From assembly GCF_018326265.1 (NCBI RefSeq), contig NZ_AP023360.1, positions 4,021,501 to 4,085,500 of the forward strand: a DNA stretch of 64,000 nucleotides, written 5' to 3'. Positions 33,935 through 42,171 of the stretch are shown here, piece by piece; the stretch's first letter is position 1, and each line of letters begins with the position of its first letter. The position numbers were made by a program, and so were the translations under genes. The notes under the pieces were generated by a model. The model saw only the letters and a program-made list of their open reading frames with translations, made no database searches and was not told where the DNA came from. The stretch comes from Catellatospora sp. IY07-71. GTDB taxonomy: Bacteria > Actinomycetota > Actinomycetes > Mycobacteriales > Micromonosporaceae.

Positions 33935-34758
33935 GGCACCCTCCGGGCGTCGGCCTGCGGGGCGGTGTGGGCCGTGCCCGCGAAGTGCCGGGCCTGCCGG
34001 TACACCCGCCAGACCCGCGTGCGCAGGCGCTCGCGGCGCCACGCGGGCGGCCACCCGCGCCCGTCGAGCAGCGTGTCGAGCCCCGCCGCGCCCAGGTCGC
34101 GCTCGATGAGCACCCGCGCGACGGCGTACAGGTCGTCCGCCTCGTGGCTCAGCGCGTTCTTGACCCCGCACGCCGAGCTGTAGCCCGCCGCGCGCACCTC
34201 CCGGCGCACGGCCGGGCTGTGGTAGCCGTACGGGTACGCGAACGACGACACCTGCTCCTGCAGCCCGTCCTCCAGCGCCAGCTTGCTGAGCGACACCTCC
34301 CGGCGCAGCTCGCCGCGCCGCAGGCAGTCCAGCGCCCGGTGGGTGTGGCTGTGCGACCCGATCTCCATCCCGTTCGCGTGCAGCTCCGCGAGCTGCTCCC
34401 AGCTGACGACGGGGCCGGAGCCCCGGGTCCGGGCGGCGCCCACTCGCGCGGTGACCACGTACGCCGTCGCCGGTATGGCGTAGCGGCGCAGCACCGGCAG
34501 GGCGGCGGTCGCCAGGTCGGCGTACCCGTCGTCGAAGGTGACCAGCACCGGCCGCGGCGGCAGCGGCAGGGCCGCGCGCAGCATTGTGGTGTACCCGGTC
34601 ACCGTCAGCGGCGTGCGCCCGCGCTCCCGCAGCAGCGCCATCTGCTCGTCGAAGTCGTTCGGCGACACCGACCAGCGCAGCTCGCCGTCGTGGGCGTCGT
34701 CGCTGACGCTGTGGTAGCAGAGGACGGGCACGGCCGTCCGGATCCGCCCGGCGCTCAT
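33931..34758 (-). CDS. Polysaccharide deacetylase (NodB family) of the glycan operon
   Basis: A 275-residue NodB-homology enzyme without a signal peptide. Motifs: VLCYHSVSDD, catalytic VTFDDGYADL (Asp-Asp), metal-binding EIGSHSHTHRALD (His-x3-His type), and FAYPYGYHSP. The C-terminal tail is basic. It may remove acetyl groups from intermediates before export, or be held at the membrane through its basic tail (inference). Its ATG overlaps the end of the tandem glycosyltransferase gene as ATGA. Confidence 0.85.
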   Translation of the reverse strand: MSAGRIRTAVPVLCYHSVSDDAHDGELRWSVSPNDFDEQMALLRERGRTPLTVTGYTTMLRAALPLPPRPVLVTFDDGYADLATAALPVLRRYAIPATAYVVTARVGAARTRGSGPVVSWEQLAELHANGMEIGSHSHTHRALDCLRRGELRREVSLSKLALEDGLQEQVSSFAYPYGYHSPAVRREVRAAGYSSACGVKNALSHEADDLYAVARVLIERDLGAAGLDTLLDGRGWPPAWRRERLRTRVWRVYRQARHFAGTAHTAPQADARRVP

Positions 34759-37115
34759 CGGCCCTCCCGCCTGGCCGACCACGCCGACGCGGCGTAGTAC
34801 ACCGGGCCCAGCGCCATCCCGGCGAGTTCGAGCAGGGTCAGCGACGCGGGATACCCGCCGCGCTTGTGGCCGTTCTTGCCCGATCGCGGCAGCAGCGCGT
34901 ACGCGATCCCGCGGGGCAGCCGCCGCAGCAGGTCGCGCCGCCCGGCGGTGTCCCGGGCCAGGCACTTGACCATGACGGCGCTCAGGCCGACGCCGTAGTG
35001 GAACAGCGAACGGCGCAGGTCGCGCAGCTCGCGCCGGTGCGCGTGCCAGACGAGCGCGGCGGGCTCGTACGCCAGCGTGTGCCCGCTCAGCACCGTGCGC
35101 AGGAGCACGTCGATGTCCTCGCCCGTGCGGACCGGGCCGCGTGAGCCGAGCCGCGGATCGAACCCGCCGAGCCCGCGCAGGACCTCGGTGCGGAAGGCCA
35201 TGTTCGCCCCGGAGCCGTACGAACCCGGCAGGTACGGGTAGAGCGAGCCGGGCGCGGCGGCCACCCGGGTTACCCCGGCCGGCTCGGCCGTCTCGAACCC
35301 GGCCCGGTCGAACCTCCGGCGGCGGCAGCCCTTGCCGAACCCGCCGTACTGCTCGATCCACACCTGGGCCGGGGTCTCCAGCTCGCTCGCGAGCACGTCC
35401 CCGGTCACCGCGGCGACCCGCGCGTCGGCGAAGCCGCCGGCCAGGGCACGCAGCCAGCCCGGGTCCACGGTCACGTCGTCGTCGACGTACGCGACGATCT
35501 CGCCCCGGGCCTCGGCCAGCCCCCGGTTGCGCGCGTGGGTGACGCCCGCGCGGGGCTCGGCGGCGTAGCGCACCCGGGCGTCGCGCGCGGCGTGCTCCCG
35601 GACGAGCCGCGCCGTCCCCGCCACGTGGGGGGCGTTGTCCACGATGACGATCTCGTAGTTCGGGTAGTCCAGGACGGAGAGCGAGCCGAGCGAGCGCGCC
35701 AGGTGCGGCGTGCGCCCGCAGGTGGGCATGACCACGCTGACGAACGGGTTTGGCCCGGACGGCGCCTGGCGGGCCGGGCAGGCCGCGCCGATCCCGCGGA
35801 GGGCGGCCAGGCCGGGTGTGAGCGCATCGAGCGGCGGCAGGCCGTCCGCCCGCAGGTGCTCGTCGATCGCGGCCCCGAGCCGCTGCCTGATCGCCTCCTC
35901 ATGCAGCCGCGCGGCCAGCCCGCCCGGCGGCAGCTCCAGGTCCAGCAGGCCCAGTGGCTCGCCGTGCAGCCGCACCAGCACCCGCGCGGCGGCGTACCTC
36001 CCGCCCCCCGGACCACGGCCGTCGGGCAGCTCCGGCACGCCGTCGCACAGCTCGACCGCCAGCATGCGCACCGGCTGCGCCGCGCCGAGACCGGGCGCCG
36101 CCGGCGCGGTGCTGCTCGGCTCCGGCGGCGCGGTGCCGGCCCGGCTGGCCCGAAGTGCCCGCCCCGTCGCGTAGCCCCAGGCGGTGACCAGCAGCCCGGC
36201 GACGATCGCGCCCGCCCGCAGCAACCCGCCGCGGTCTCCTGCGCGCGCCTGCCGCACGCCCTGGCGGACCCCGCGCGGCAGGGCCTGGCGGGTGTACGCC
36301 CGCTCCGCCGCGAGTCCCGCCCCGCTGCCGACCAGGCGGGCGACGACGGCCTTCGACCGGCCCTCGGCGAAGCAGCGGCGGCGGAAGTAGCTCCACGTGG
36401 CACGGTCCGCGGTGACCCGGTGGTGCACCAGCGCGCCGGGGTCGTAGAGGATCACGCTGTCGGGGTGCCGCTGCCGGATCCGGATGCACAGCTCGGTCTC
36501 CTCGCAACCGACCGGGACCCGGCCGACCCGGCCGAGCGCCGGGTCGAACCTGTCACCGTCGGCCAGGACGGCCCGCCGGAACGACATGTTGCAGCCGATG
36601 ACGTTGCGGACCGGCGCGACCTCGACCGGCTGGCCGGTGTAGCTGCACCCGATCACCCAGTCGAACTCGGGCGGCAGCCAGCGCGGCCGCGCCCCGTCCC
36701 ACGCCGGCTCGGCCCGGCCGCCCACCGCGACCACGGTGGGCTCCCGGTAGTGCCGCAGCATGCGGGCCAGCCAGTCCGGCTCCGCCGCGGCGTCGTCGTC
36801 GAGGAACGCGACGACGTCCCCGCGCGCGTACGCCACGCCGGTGTTGCGCGCTCCGGACAGCCCGGCCGGCCCGGCGCTCGGCACCACGGTCACCCCGGGG
36901 AAGGCCGCCCGCGCCCGTTCCAGCAGTGGCGCGTTGTGGTCCACGACCACCACGATCTGGTCGGCCGGGGTGTCCTGGACGAGCACCGAGTCGACGGCGC
37001 GCACGATCTGCGGCCACCGCTGCTCGGTGTAGACGCAGATGACGACGGTGGTGGTGGGCGCGGGCTCGTGCTCGGCCAGGACGCCGCCGCCGTACGCGAG
37101 CGCGGTGTCAGACAC
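34755..37115 (-). CDS. Tandem two-domain GT2 glycosyltransferase
   Basis: A 786-residue fusion of two GT-A glycosyltransferases. Domain 1 (about 21-260): TVVICVYTEQRW, AFLDDDAAAEPDW (DDD at 106-108), CEETELCIRIRQR. Then one probable membrane helix (about 298-318) and a Pro/Ala linker. Residues about 350-440 (RMLAVELCDG and LVRLHGEPLGLLDLELP) match the N-terminal region that many actinobacterial GT2s carry. Domain 2 (about 457-700): VSVVMPTCGRTPHL, YVDDDVTVDPGW (545-547), RTGEDIDVLLR. Both catalytic sites look intact, so two different sugar transfers in one chain are possible. Start GTG overlaps the upstream stop by 8 nt. Confidence 0.88.
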   Translation of the reverse strand: MSDTALAYGGGVLAEHEPAPTTTVVICVYTEQRWPQIVRAVDSVLVQDTPADQIVVVVDHNAPLLERARAAFPGVTVVPSAGPAGLSGARNTGVAYARGDVVAFLDDDAAAEPDWLARMLRHYREPTVVAVGGRAEPAWDGARPRWLPPEFDWVIGCSYTGQPVEVAPVRNVIGCNMSFRRAVLADGDRFDPALGRVGRVPVGCEETELCIRIRQRHPDSVILYDPGALVHHRVTADRATWSYFRRRCFAEGRSKAVVARLVGSGAGLAAERAYTRQALPRGVRQGVRQARAGDRGGLLRAGAIVAGLLVTAWGYATGRALRASRAGTAPPEPSSTAPAAPGLGAAQPVRMLAVELCDGVPELPDGRGPGGGRYAAARVLVRLHGEPLGLLDLELPPGGLAARLHEEAIRQRLGAAIDEHLRADGLPPLDALTPGLAALRGIGAACPARQAPSGPNPFVSVVMPTCGRTPHLARSLGSLSVLDYPNYEIVIVDNAPHVAGTARLVREHAARDARVRYAAEPRAGVTHARNRGLAEARGEIVAYVDDDVTVDPGWLRALAGGFADARVAAVTGDVLASELETPAQVWIEQYGGFGKGCRRRRFDRAGFETAEPAGVTRVAAAPGSLYPYLPGSYGSGANMAFRTEVLRGLGGFDPRLGSRGPVRTGEDIDVLLRTVLSGHTLAYEPAALVWHAHRRELRDLRRSLFHYGVGLSAVMVKCLARDTAGRRDLLRRLPRGIAYALLPRSGKNGHKRGGYPASLTLLELAGMALGPVYYAASAWSARREGR

Positions 37116-38148
37116 TGACGAGGACGCGTTCGACGTTGCCGCGAAGCCAGCGCGGGTTGTCATGGTGACCCTCCGAGTCGATGAACAGGCGGATGTGGCG
37201 TAGCCAGTAGAGGAGGACGGCGGGCCGTTGCGGGATGCCGTCCAGCCAGGTGCCGACCCGCTGGGCCGGGACGTCGAGCGCGTCGCTGATGCCGTGGCGC
37301 AGCGCGCGGAGCACCACGTCGCCGAGCTCGGCGCCGTGCGCCAGCCGGTGGGTGAGCACGTGCAGGTGCAGCAGGTCGTGCAGGGGCAGCTGCCGGGCCG
37401 CGGCATGGTCCCAGTCCACGACGCCGGTGACGTCGGCCCCGCTGCCCACGAGCAGGTTGCCGGGCCAGAAGTCGCCGTGGATCAGGGACGTGCGCACGGA
37501 ACGGCCGGACAGGGCTCCCACGATCTCCTCGTGCAGGCGCCGTACGCCGTGCCGGAGGCGGTCGCCGCGGGGCCGGGTGGCCGCGTAGGCGTCGAGCCGC
37601 CGCAGCGGCCGGTCCACCCACGCCTCGATGGTGGCGTCGTCGAGCCGCGTCACCTCGCTGGTCCGGGCGTGCAGGTCGCTGATGAGGCATACCGCCGACT
37701 CGAGCAGCGTCGCGAGCCGGGCGGAGCGCAGCGCGGCCGCGCCGCCCGGCATCCCCGGCAGCGCCTCCTCCACGCAGTAGTACCGGCCGTCGAACTCGCC
37801 CTGCTCGGCGCAGCGCGGGATGAGCGGCCGCAGGCGGTGCAGCCGGGGATCGCGGTGCAGGTCCGCGAGGACCCGGGCCTGGCGGCGCAGGCGCCGGGTG
37901 CCCTCGGCGGTCCAGGGGATCTTCACCACGAACCGCTGCGGCGAGCCCGGGCTGGCGACCATCACGACGGCGACCGAGGTCGCCGTGAACGCGACCGCCT
38001 CGGTGTGCCAGGCCCGGCCGCGGCCGGCCACGCTGCCGCCGACGAGCTGTGCGGCGACGGCCCCGGCCCACGTCCGCTCGGCCCGGTGCAGCCAGCGGGT
38101 GCGCTGCTCGTGCAGCCGCATGCGCGCGGCGCGCCACGACACGGTCAT
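37108..38148 (-). CDS. APH-type small-molecule kinase
   Basis: A 346-residue aminoglycoside-phosphotransferase-fold kinase. ATP lysine in VVKIPW (Lys76), catalytic loop IHGDFWPGNLLV (Asp226, Asn231), metal aspartate in GVVDWDHA (Asp245). Such kinases in glycan clusters phosphorylate sugars or other small molecules. Together with the neighbouring nucleotidyltransferase/thymidylate-kinase-like protein, it could form a route to an activated (NDP-linked) building block (inference). Start ATG overlaps the upstream stop as ATGA. Confidence 0.85.
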   Translation of the reverse strand: MTVSWRAARMRLHEQRTRWLHRAERTWAGAVAAQLVGGSVAGRGRAWHTEAVAFTATSVAVVMVASPGSPQRFVVKIPWTAEGTRRLRRQARVLADLHRDPRLHRLRPLIPRCAEQGEFDGRYYCVEEALPGMPGGAAALRSARLATLLESAVCLISDLHARTSEVTRLDDATIEAWVDRPLRRLDAYAATRPRGDRLRHGVRRLHEEIVGALSGRSVRTSLIHGDFWPGNLLVGSGADVTGVVDWDHAAARQLPLHDLLHLHVLTHRLAHGAELGDVVLRALRHGISDALDVPAQRVGTWLDGIPQRPAVLLYWLRHIRLFIDSEGHHDNPRWLRGNVERVLVSV

Positions 38149-39437
38149 CGGCCGGCCCTCTCCACGTAGTGCCGCCAGATGCGCGACAGCGCGTCGGCGA
38201 GCACGACGTCCGGCGGCCGGTCGGCGTCCACGTGCTCCAGGTCGGGGATGCGCTGCCGCAGCAGCCGGTAGTGCGCCCGCTCCGTCTCCAGGTGCGCCGG
38301 GTCGTACTCGCCGGACCGGACGTGCATCACCCGGCCCGGCACGTCGAGCAGCAGGACCAGGTGCGGGCGCGGGCAGGACCGGCTGATCAGCTGGAAGTAC
38401 GGCCGCTTGAGCCAGCGCAGCGACCCGCGCGGCGGCAGCAGCGCGTCGTACACGTACCGGTCGAAGACCGCCGTGCGCCCGAGCATCCGGTGGCCCAGCC
38501 CGGTGAGGTAGCGGCCCCACGCGACCAGCGGCCGCAGCATGATGCGCAGGGCCTGCGCGACCGAACCGGCGGGCGTGTCGTCGGCCTTCCACAGGCCCAT
38601 GTAGACGCGGCGCACCGGGAAGAAGAACGCCGACTCGATCCCCTTCGCCAGCGTCGACTTGCCCGCCCCGTCGGGTCCGAGCAGCGCGACACTGGCCCCG
38701 CGCCGGCTCCACGCCTGCAACGGCCGCTCCACGAGCCGTAGCGCGGCGCCCGCGGCCGACCTGCGGACGGTGGTGAGCGGCCGGGTCCGGCGCCACGCCC
38801 GGCGCAGCGCGCCGCCCTGCGCCTCCAGCGCCGCCCACTTCCTGGCCCGCGCCTGCCGCAGCAGCAGCGCGGCGCCGACCGCCGCCGGCACCGCTGCCGC
38901 CAGCGGGCTGTGCAGCGACGTCCGTTCGCGCAGCCGGTCCAGGCGGTGCAGGTGGCGGCCGGCGAAGGCGCGCTTGTCGAGCAGGCAGTGCAGCAGCAGC
39001 GCCCAGAACTCGTCCTCGGGCCGCAGCAGCCAGACGCCGTCGCGCCGCACCCGCCGGGCCAGGCACCCGTCCTCCGCGCCCGTCGGCAGCTCGGCGTGCC
39101 GCCCGTAGGCCAGCTCGGTGACCAGGTCGAACTGCACCCAGCTGCTCGTGGCCGGGTCGAGGCCCAGGAAGAAGACGTGCGTGCCCCGCCCGTACGCCGG
39201 GAGGCGGAGCAGCCCGCACGCCCTCAGCACGGCCAGGGCGCGCGGCAGGTCCGCGGCCGCGACGAGGACGTCCAGGTCGTCGCCGTCGCCCGCGCCGCCG
39301 CGCAGGACGCACCAGCGCACCGCCGCCGCGTCGAGATCGGCCAGCACCCTGCGGGCCAGGCTCTCGGGTCCGCGCAGCGCGGGGTGCCGGCTGGGGGCCG
39401 ACAGGGCCGCGGGCATGGGCATGTGGTCGCTCCTCAT
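38145..39437 (-). CDS. Nucleotidyltransferase-like and thymidylate-kinase-like fusion
   Basis: A 430-residue two-part protein. The N-terminal half (about 25-210) has RWCVLRGGAGDGDDLDVLV with Asp54/Asp56 in a D-x-D arrangement, as in nucleotidyltransferase-superfamily proteins. The C-terminal half (about 245-430) is a P-loop kinase with GPDGAGKST (254-262) and FDRYVYD, like thymidylate kinase. Neither activity is certain. Proteins of this layout occur in exopolysaccharide loci. Start ATG overlaps the glycosidase stop (ATGA); an in-frame ATG 15 nt on is possible. Confidence 0.78.
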   Translation of the reverse strand: MRSDHMPMPAALSAPSRHPALRGPESLARRVLADLDAAAVRWCVLRGGAGDGDDLDVLVAAADLPRALAVLRACGLLRLPAYGRGTHVFFLGLDPATSSWVQFDLVTELAYGRHAELPTGAEDGCLARRVRRDGVWLLRPEDEFWALLLHCLLDKRAFAGRHLHRLDRLRERTSLHSPLAAAVPAAVGAALLLRQARARKWAALEAQGGALRRAWRRTRPLTTVRRSAAGAALRLVERPLQAWSRRGASVALLGPDGAGKSTLAKGIESAFFFPVRRVYMGLWKADDTPAGSVAQALRIMLRPLVAWGRYLTGLGHRMLGRTAVFDRYVYDALLPPRGSLRWLKRPYFQLISRSCPRPHLVLLLDVPGRVMHVRSGEYDPAHLETERAHYRLLRQRIPDLEHVDADRPPDVVLADALSRIWRHYVERAGR

Positions 39438-41059
39438 GTCGTCGAAGCCGGGACCGCCGACCGCGTGGGCGCGGGCTTCGGGCTGCGGCACTGGTCGGGC
39501 AGGGTGGTGGGGGAGCCGCTCGGCGCGGCGGGGGCCCCGGCCGGCAGCGGCACGTGCCGGACCTCGTACGGCCCGAGGTGCACGCGCTGCCCGCGTACGT
39601 CGACGGCGCCGCGTTCGCCGCCGGTGTTCACCAGCAGCAGGTCCGTACGGCCGTGCAGGACGCCCACGTCCGGCAGCGGCCAGCTGACCGGGCCGTCCCC
39701 GGCGGTGTCGCCGAGGATCCGCCGCAGCAGCGCCAGCGCCTGCGCGTACGCGAGCGGGCGGCCCCCGCCGGCGCGGTCGGTCGCGGTCCACAGGGCCGGG
39801 GGGAGCGGGCCGGGCGTGCTCGGGGCGCGCTGCGGCTGCCACACCAGCGCCACCGACGCGCCCGCGCCGGCCATGTGCAGCAACGCCGCCAGGGCCCTGG
39901 AGACGAGCTGCGGCTCCGCAGCCGCCTCCGCCCGGCCCACGTGGAACTCGCTCCACCACACCGGCAGCGACGTGCGCTGGCGCACCCAGTGGGTGACGGC
40001 GCCGAACAGCGCGCTGGCGCGGGCGGCGCGCGCGGCCGGGGCCAGCCCCTGGTCGCGGGTGCCCAGGCCGGCGTCGAGCGCGACGAAGTCCGCCCCGCGC
40101 TTGTGCCGCAGCCAGTAGTCGAGGACGTCGAGGCCGCGCTGGTCGACGACCCCCCAGTCGCCGGTCAGGCAGGACGCGTGACCGCCGGCCCGGCCGTCGG
40201 ACCAGGTGTCCAGGACGACGTACGGCCCGCCCACGGCGATCGCCGGGTCGACCGCCTTCAACGCGTCGTACACGGCGTTGTAGAGGTCGGTGTAGGCGGC
40301 GGCGTCCCACCGGTTGTTCTTCTCGTCCCAGAAACCCTTGAGCTCGTTCCACACCTGGTAGTGGGCGACGTCGGGATACCGGCGGGCGACCGCCGCGGCG
40401 AGCTCGGCGAAGTCGCGGTAGTGCCGCCGGTCGGGGGCCGTTTCGAGCCGTTTCCAGTCCGTCTGGCCCGCCTGCCCGCCCTTCATCCAGTCCGGCGCGC
40501 AGCACAGGGTGATGACCGGGGTGCCGCCGGTGGACCGGATGAGCGCCATCCGCTGGTCGAGCGACGACCAGTCGTACACACCCGGCCTGGGCTGCGGATT
40601 GAGCGCACCCCAGCCCATGATGTGCTGGTTCTGGTAGGTCGCCGCCGCCGTGAGGACCGCCTTCGCCGACGCGCGGGCCTCGGCGTCGCTCCAGCCGTCG
40701 ATCGAGTACTGGGCGTGCGTGACACCCACCGACAGCGTGCCGGGGTCGGGCCGGTGCGGCGGGGGAGTGGCCCGGTCGTGGGCGCCGCCACCGGCGGCGG
40801 TCCATTCGGCGGGGCGTGGCCAGGACCAGTTCGGCCAGGCGAACAGGAGCAGGCCGGGCAGCATGAGCAGCACCGCGGTGGCCGCCACGGTCCGGGCACC
40901 GCGCCGCCCGGACGGGCCGGTTCGGGCGGCGCGGTGCCGGCCGGGCCGGATCGCGGCGTGCTCACGGGGCCGGACCTGCCCGGGATCTCCCGGCCGGTCC
41001 GTGGCGTGCCTGGGGCGGTACGCGGCGTGCCTGCCCGCGACTCGGTGTGGTCGGCCCAC
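39434..41059 (-). CDS. Membrane-anchored GH39-like glycosidase
   Basis: A 541-residue protein: an Arg/His-rich N-terminus of about 55 residues, one membrane helix (about 57-77), then an extracytoplasmic clan-A TIM barrel. Likely acid/base Glu239 in QVWNELKGFWDEKN and nucleophile Glu371 in WWSEFHVG, as in GH39 xylosidases and related enzymes. The GTG start has GGAGG 5 nt upstream, which decides it; the long basic tail is therefore probably real. Within a biosynthetic operon it may trim or transfer the exported glycan rather than digest food (inference). Confidence 0.78.
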   Translation of the reverse strand: MGRPHRVAGRHAAYRPRHATDRPGDPGQVRPREHAAIRPGRHRAARTGPSGRRGARTVAATAVLLMLPGLLLFAWPNWSWPRPAEWTAAGGGAHDRATPPPHRPDPGTLSVGVTHAQYSIDGWSDAEARASAKAVLTAAATYQNQHIMGWGALNPQPRPGVYDWSSLDQRMALIRSTGGTPVITLCCAPDWMKGGQAGQTDWKRLETAPDRRHYRDFAELAAAVARRYPDVAHYQVWNELKGFWDEKNNRWDAAAYTDLYNAVYDALKAVDPAIAVGGPYVVLDTWSDGRAGGHASCLTGDWGVVDQRGLDVLDYWLRHKRGADFVALDAGLGTRDQGLAPAARAARASALFGAVTHWVRQRTSLPVWWSEFHVGRAEAAAEPQLVSRALAALLHMAGAGASVALVWQPQRAPSTPGPLPPALWTATDRAGGGRPLAYAQALALLRRILGDTAGDGPVSWPLPDVGVLHGRTDLLLVNTGGERGAVDVRGQRVHLGPYEVRHVPLPAGAPAAPSGSPTTLPDQCRSPKPAPTRSAVPASTT

Positions 41060-41061
41060 CC

Positions 41062-42171
41062 CTACCTCCGCCCGCGCAGCTGCTGGAGGGCGACACCGGC
41101 ACGGCGGCGCGCGCGCTCGGTGAGCGAGGCGACCGGGAGCCGCTCGAGCCAGTAGCTCGCGTAGTGCTGCTCCACCGCGCCGAAGCGGCTCTTGAAGAGC
41201 GCCAGCGGCGATCCGGGCCGCGAGTCCCCCATGTGGTACGACGCGCAGCCGGCCTCGGCCGCGTCCTGGATGGCGGTGCGGTGCAGCAGGTAGTTGGCGT
41301 AGGTCCGGCCGGCCAGGTCCTCGTTCATGGCCCCGCGCCAGTACATGGCCGTGGTGGCCGTGAACAGCACGACGATCGCGGCGGCCGGTTGGCCGTCGAC
41401 GAACCCGGCGTACACCCGGCATCGCGCGCCGAGCCGCTCCGCGACCGTCCGCAGCTTGCTCGCGGGCTCCCGCAGCGAGGCCCGCCACTGGGCCAGCGCC
41501 ACGGGCTGGCCCTCGTGGCGGGCCCACCGCTCGACCGACATGGCATAGAGCCGCTGGAAGACCGGCACGAGCCGGCCGGTGTCGTCGCGTTCGACGACGA
41601 CCCCGGCCCGCTCGGCCCGGTTGACCCGGTTGCGGGTGTCGCGGCGGAAGCGGGTGCGCCACACCTCGTCGAAGCCGCCCGCGAGGGAGAGGCTCTGCGC
41701 CATCGCGGGCCGGCGCACCGTCCAGGGCGGCCTGCCCTCCTCCCACGTCGCCGCGGCGGCGGGCTCCGGGCGGAGCCAGACCCGCAGCGCGCGGTGCGCG
41801 GCGAGGTCCCCGAAGACCATGCGGACGTCTTCAGGGAGCACCACTCCCGATTCGCCGACCAGGCCCGCCGGTCCCCAGCCGAAGGGCATCGAGGCCTCGC
41901 TCAGGATCATCCGGCCGAGCACGGCGCGCCGCGCGAGCGGGAGCACCAGGCGCCTGCCGTCGGCGGTCTCGTAGAGGCGGGTCGCGTCCTCGAACCCGCC
42001 GACGGCGCAGACGCACCGCAGCCACTCTGGTGTCTGGCTCGCCAGCACCTGCGGGGCGGAGGCGAGCACCTCCTGCCAGACCCCGGCGGGCACCGGGCTG
42101 GTCACCGTGTAGGCGCGGCCCTGGCCGCCGAACCGCCCACGGCGCGAGTGCGGCACGGTCGGGGCGGTCAC
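41062..42171 (-). CDS. FemAB/GNAT-like aminoacyl or acyl transferase
   Basis: A 369-residue protein with two GNAT-like halves. The C-terminal half has the acetyltransferase-6 pattern: RFRRDTRNRVNRAERAGV, VYAGFVDGQPAAAIVVLF, MNEDLAGRTYANYLLH and the terminal SPLALFKSRFGAV. FemAB relatives move amino acids from tRNA to peptidoglycan; those in capsule clusters acylate sugars. It is cytoplasmic, with no signal. Start GTG overlaps the upstream stop as GTGA; 2 bp separate its stop from the glycosidase start. Confidence 0.8.
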   Translation of the reverse strand: MTAPTVPHSRRGRFGGQGRAYTVTSPVPAGVWQEVLASAPQVLASQTPEWLRCVCAVGGFEDATRLYETADGRRLVLPLARRAVLGRMILSEASMPFGWGPAGLVGESGVVLPEDVRMVFGDLAAHRALRVWLRPEPAAAATWEEGRPPWTVRRPAMAQSLSLAGGFDEVWRTRFRRDTRNRVNRAERAGVVVERDDTGRLVPVFQRLYAMSVERWARHEGQPVALAQWRASLREPASKLRTVAERLGARCRVYAGFVDGQPAAAIVVLFTATTAMYWRGAMNEDLAGRTYANYLLHRTAIQDAAEAGCASYHMGDSRPGSPLALFKSRFGAVEQHYASYWLERLPVASLTERARRRAGVALQQLRGRR

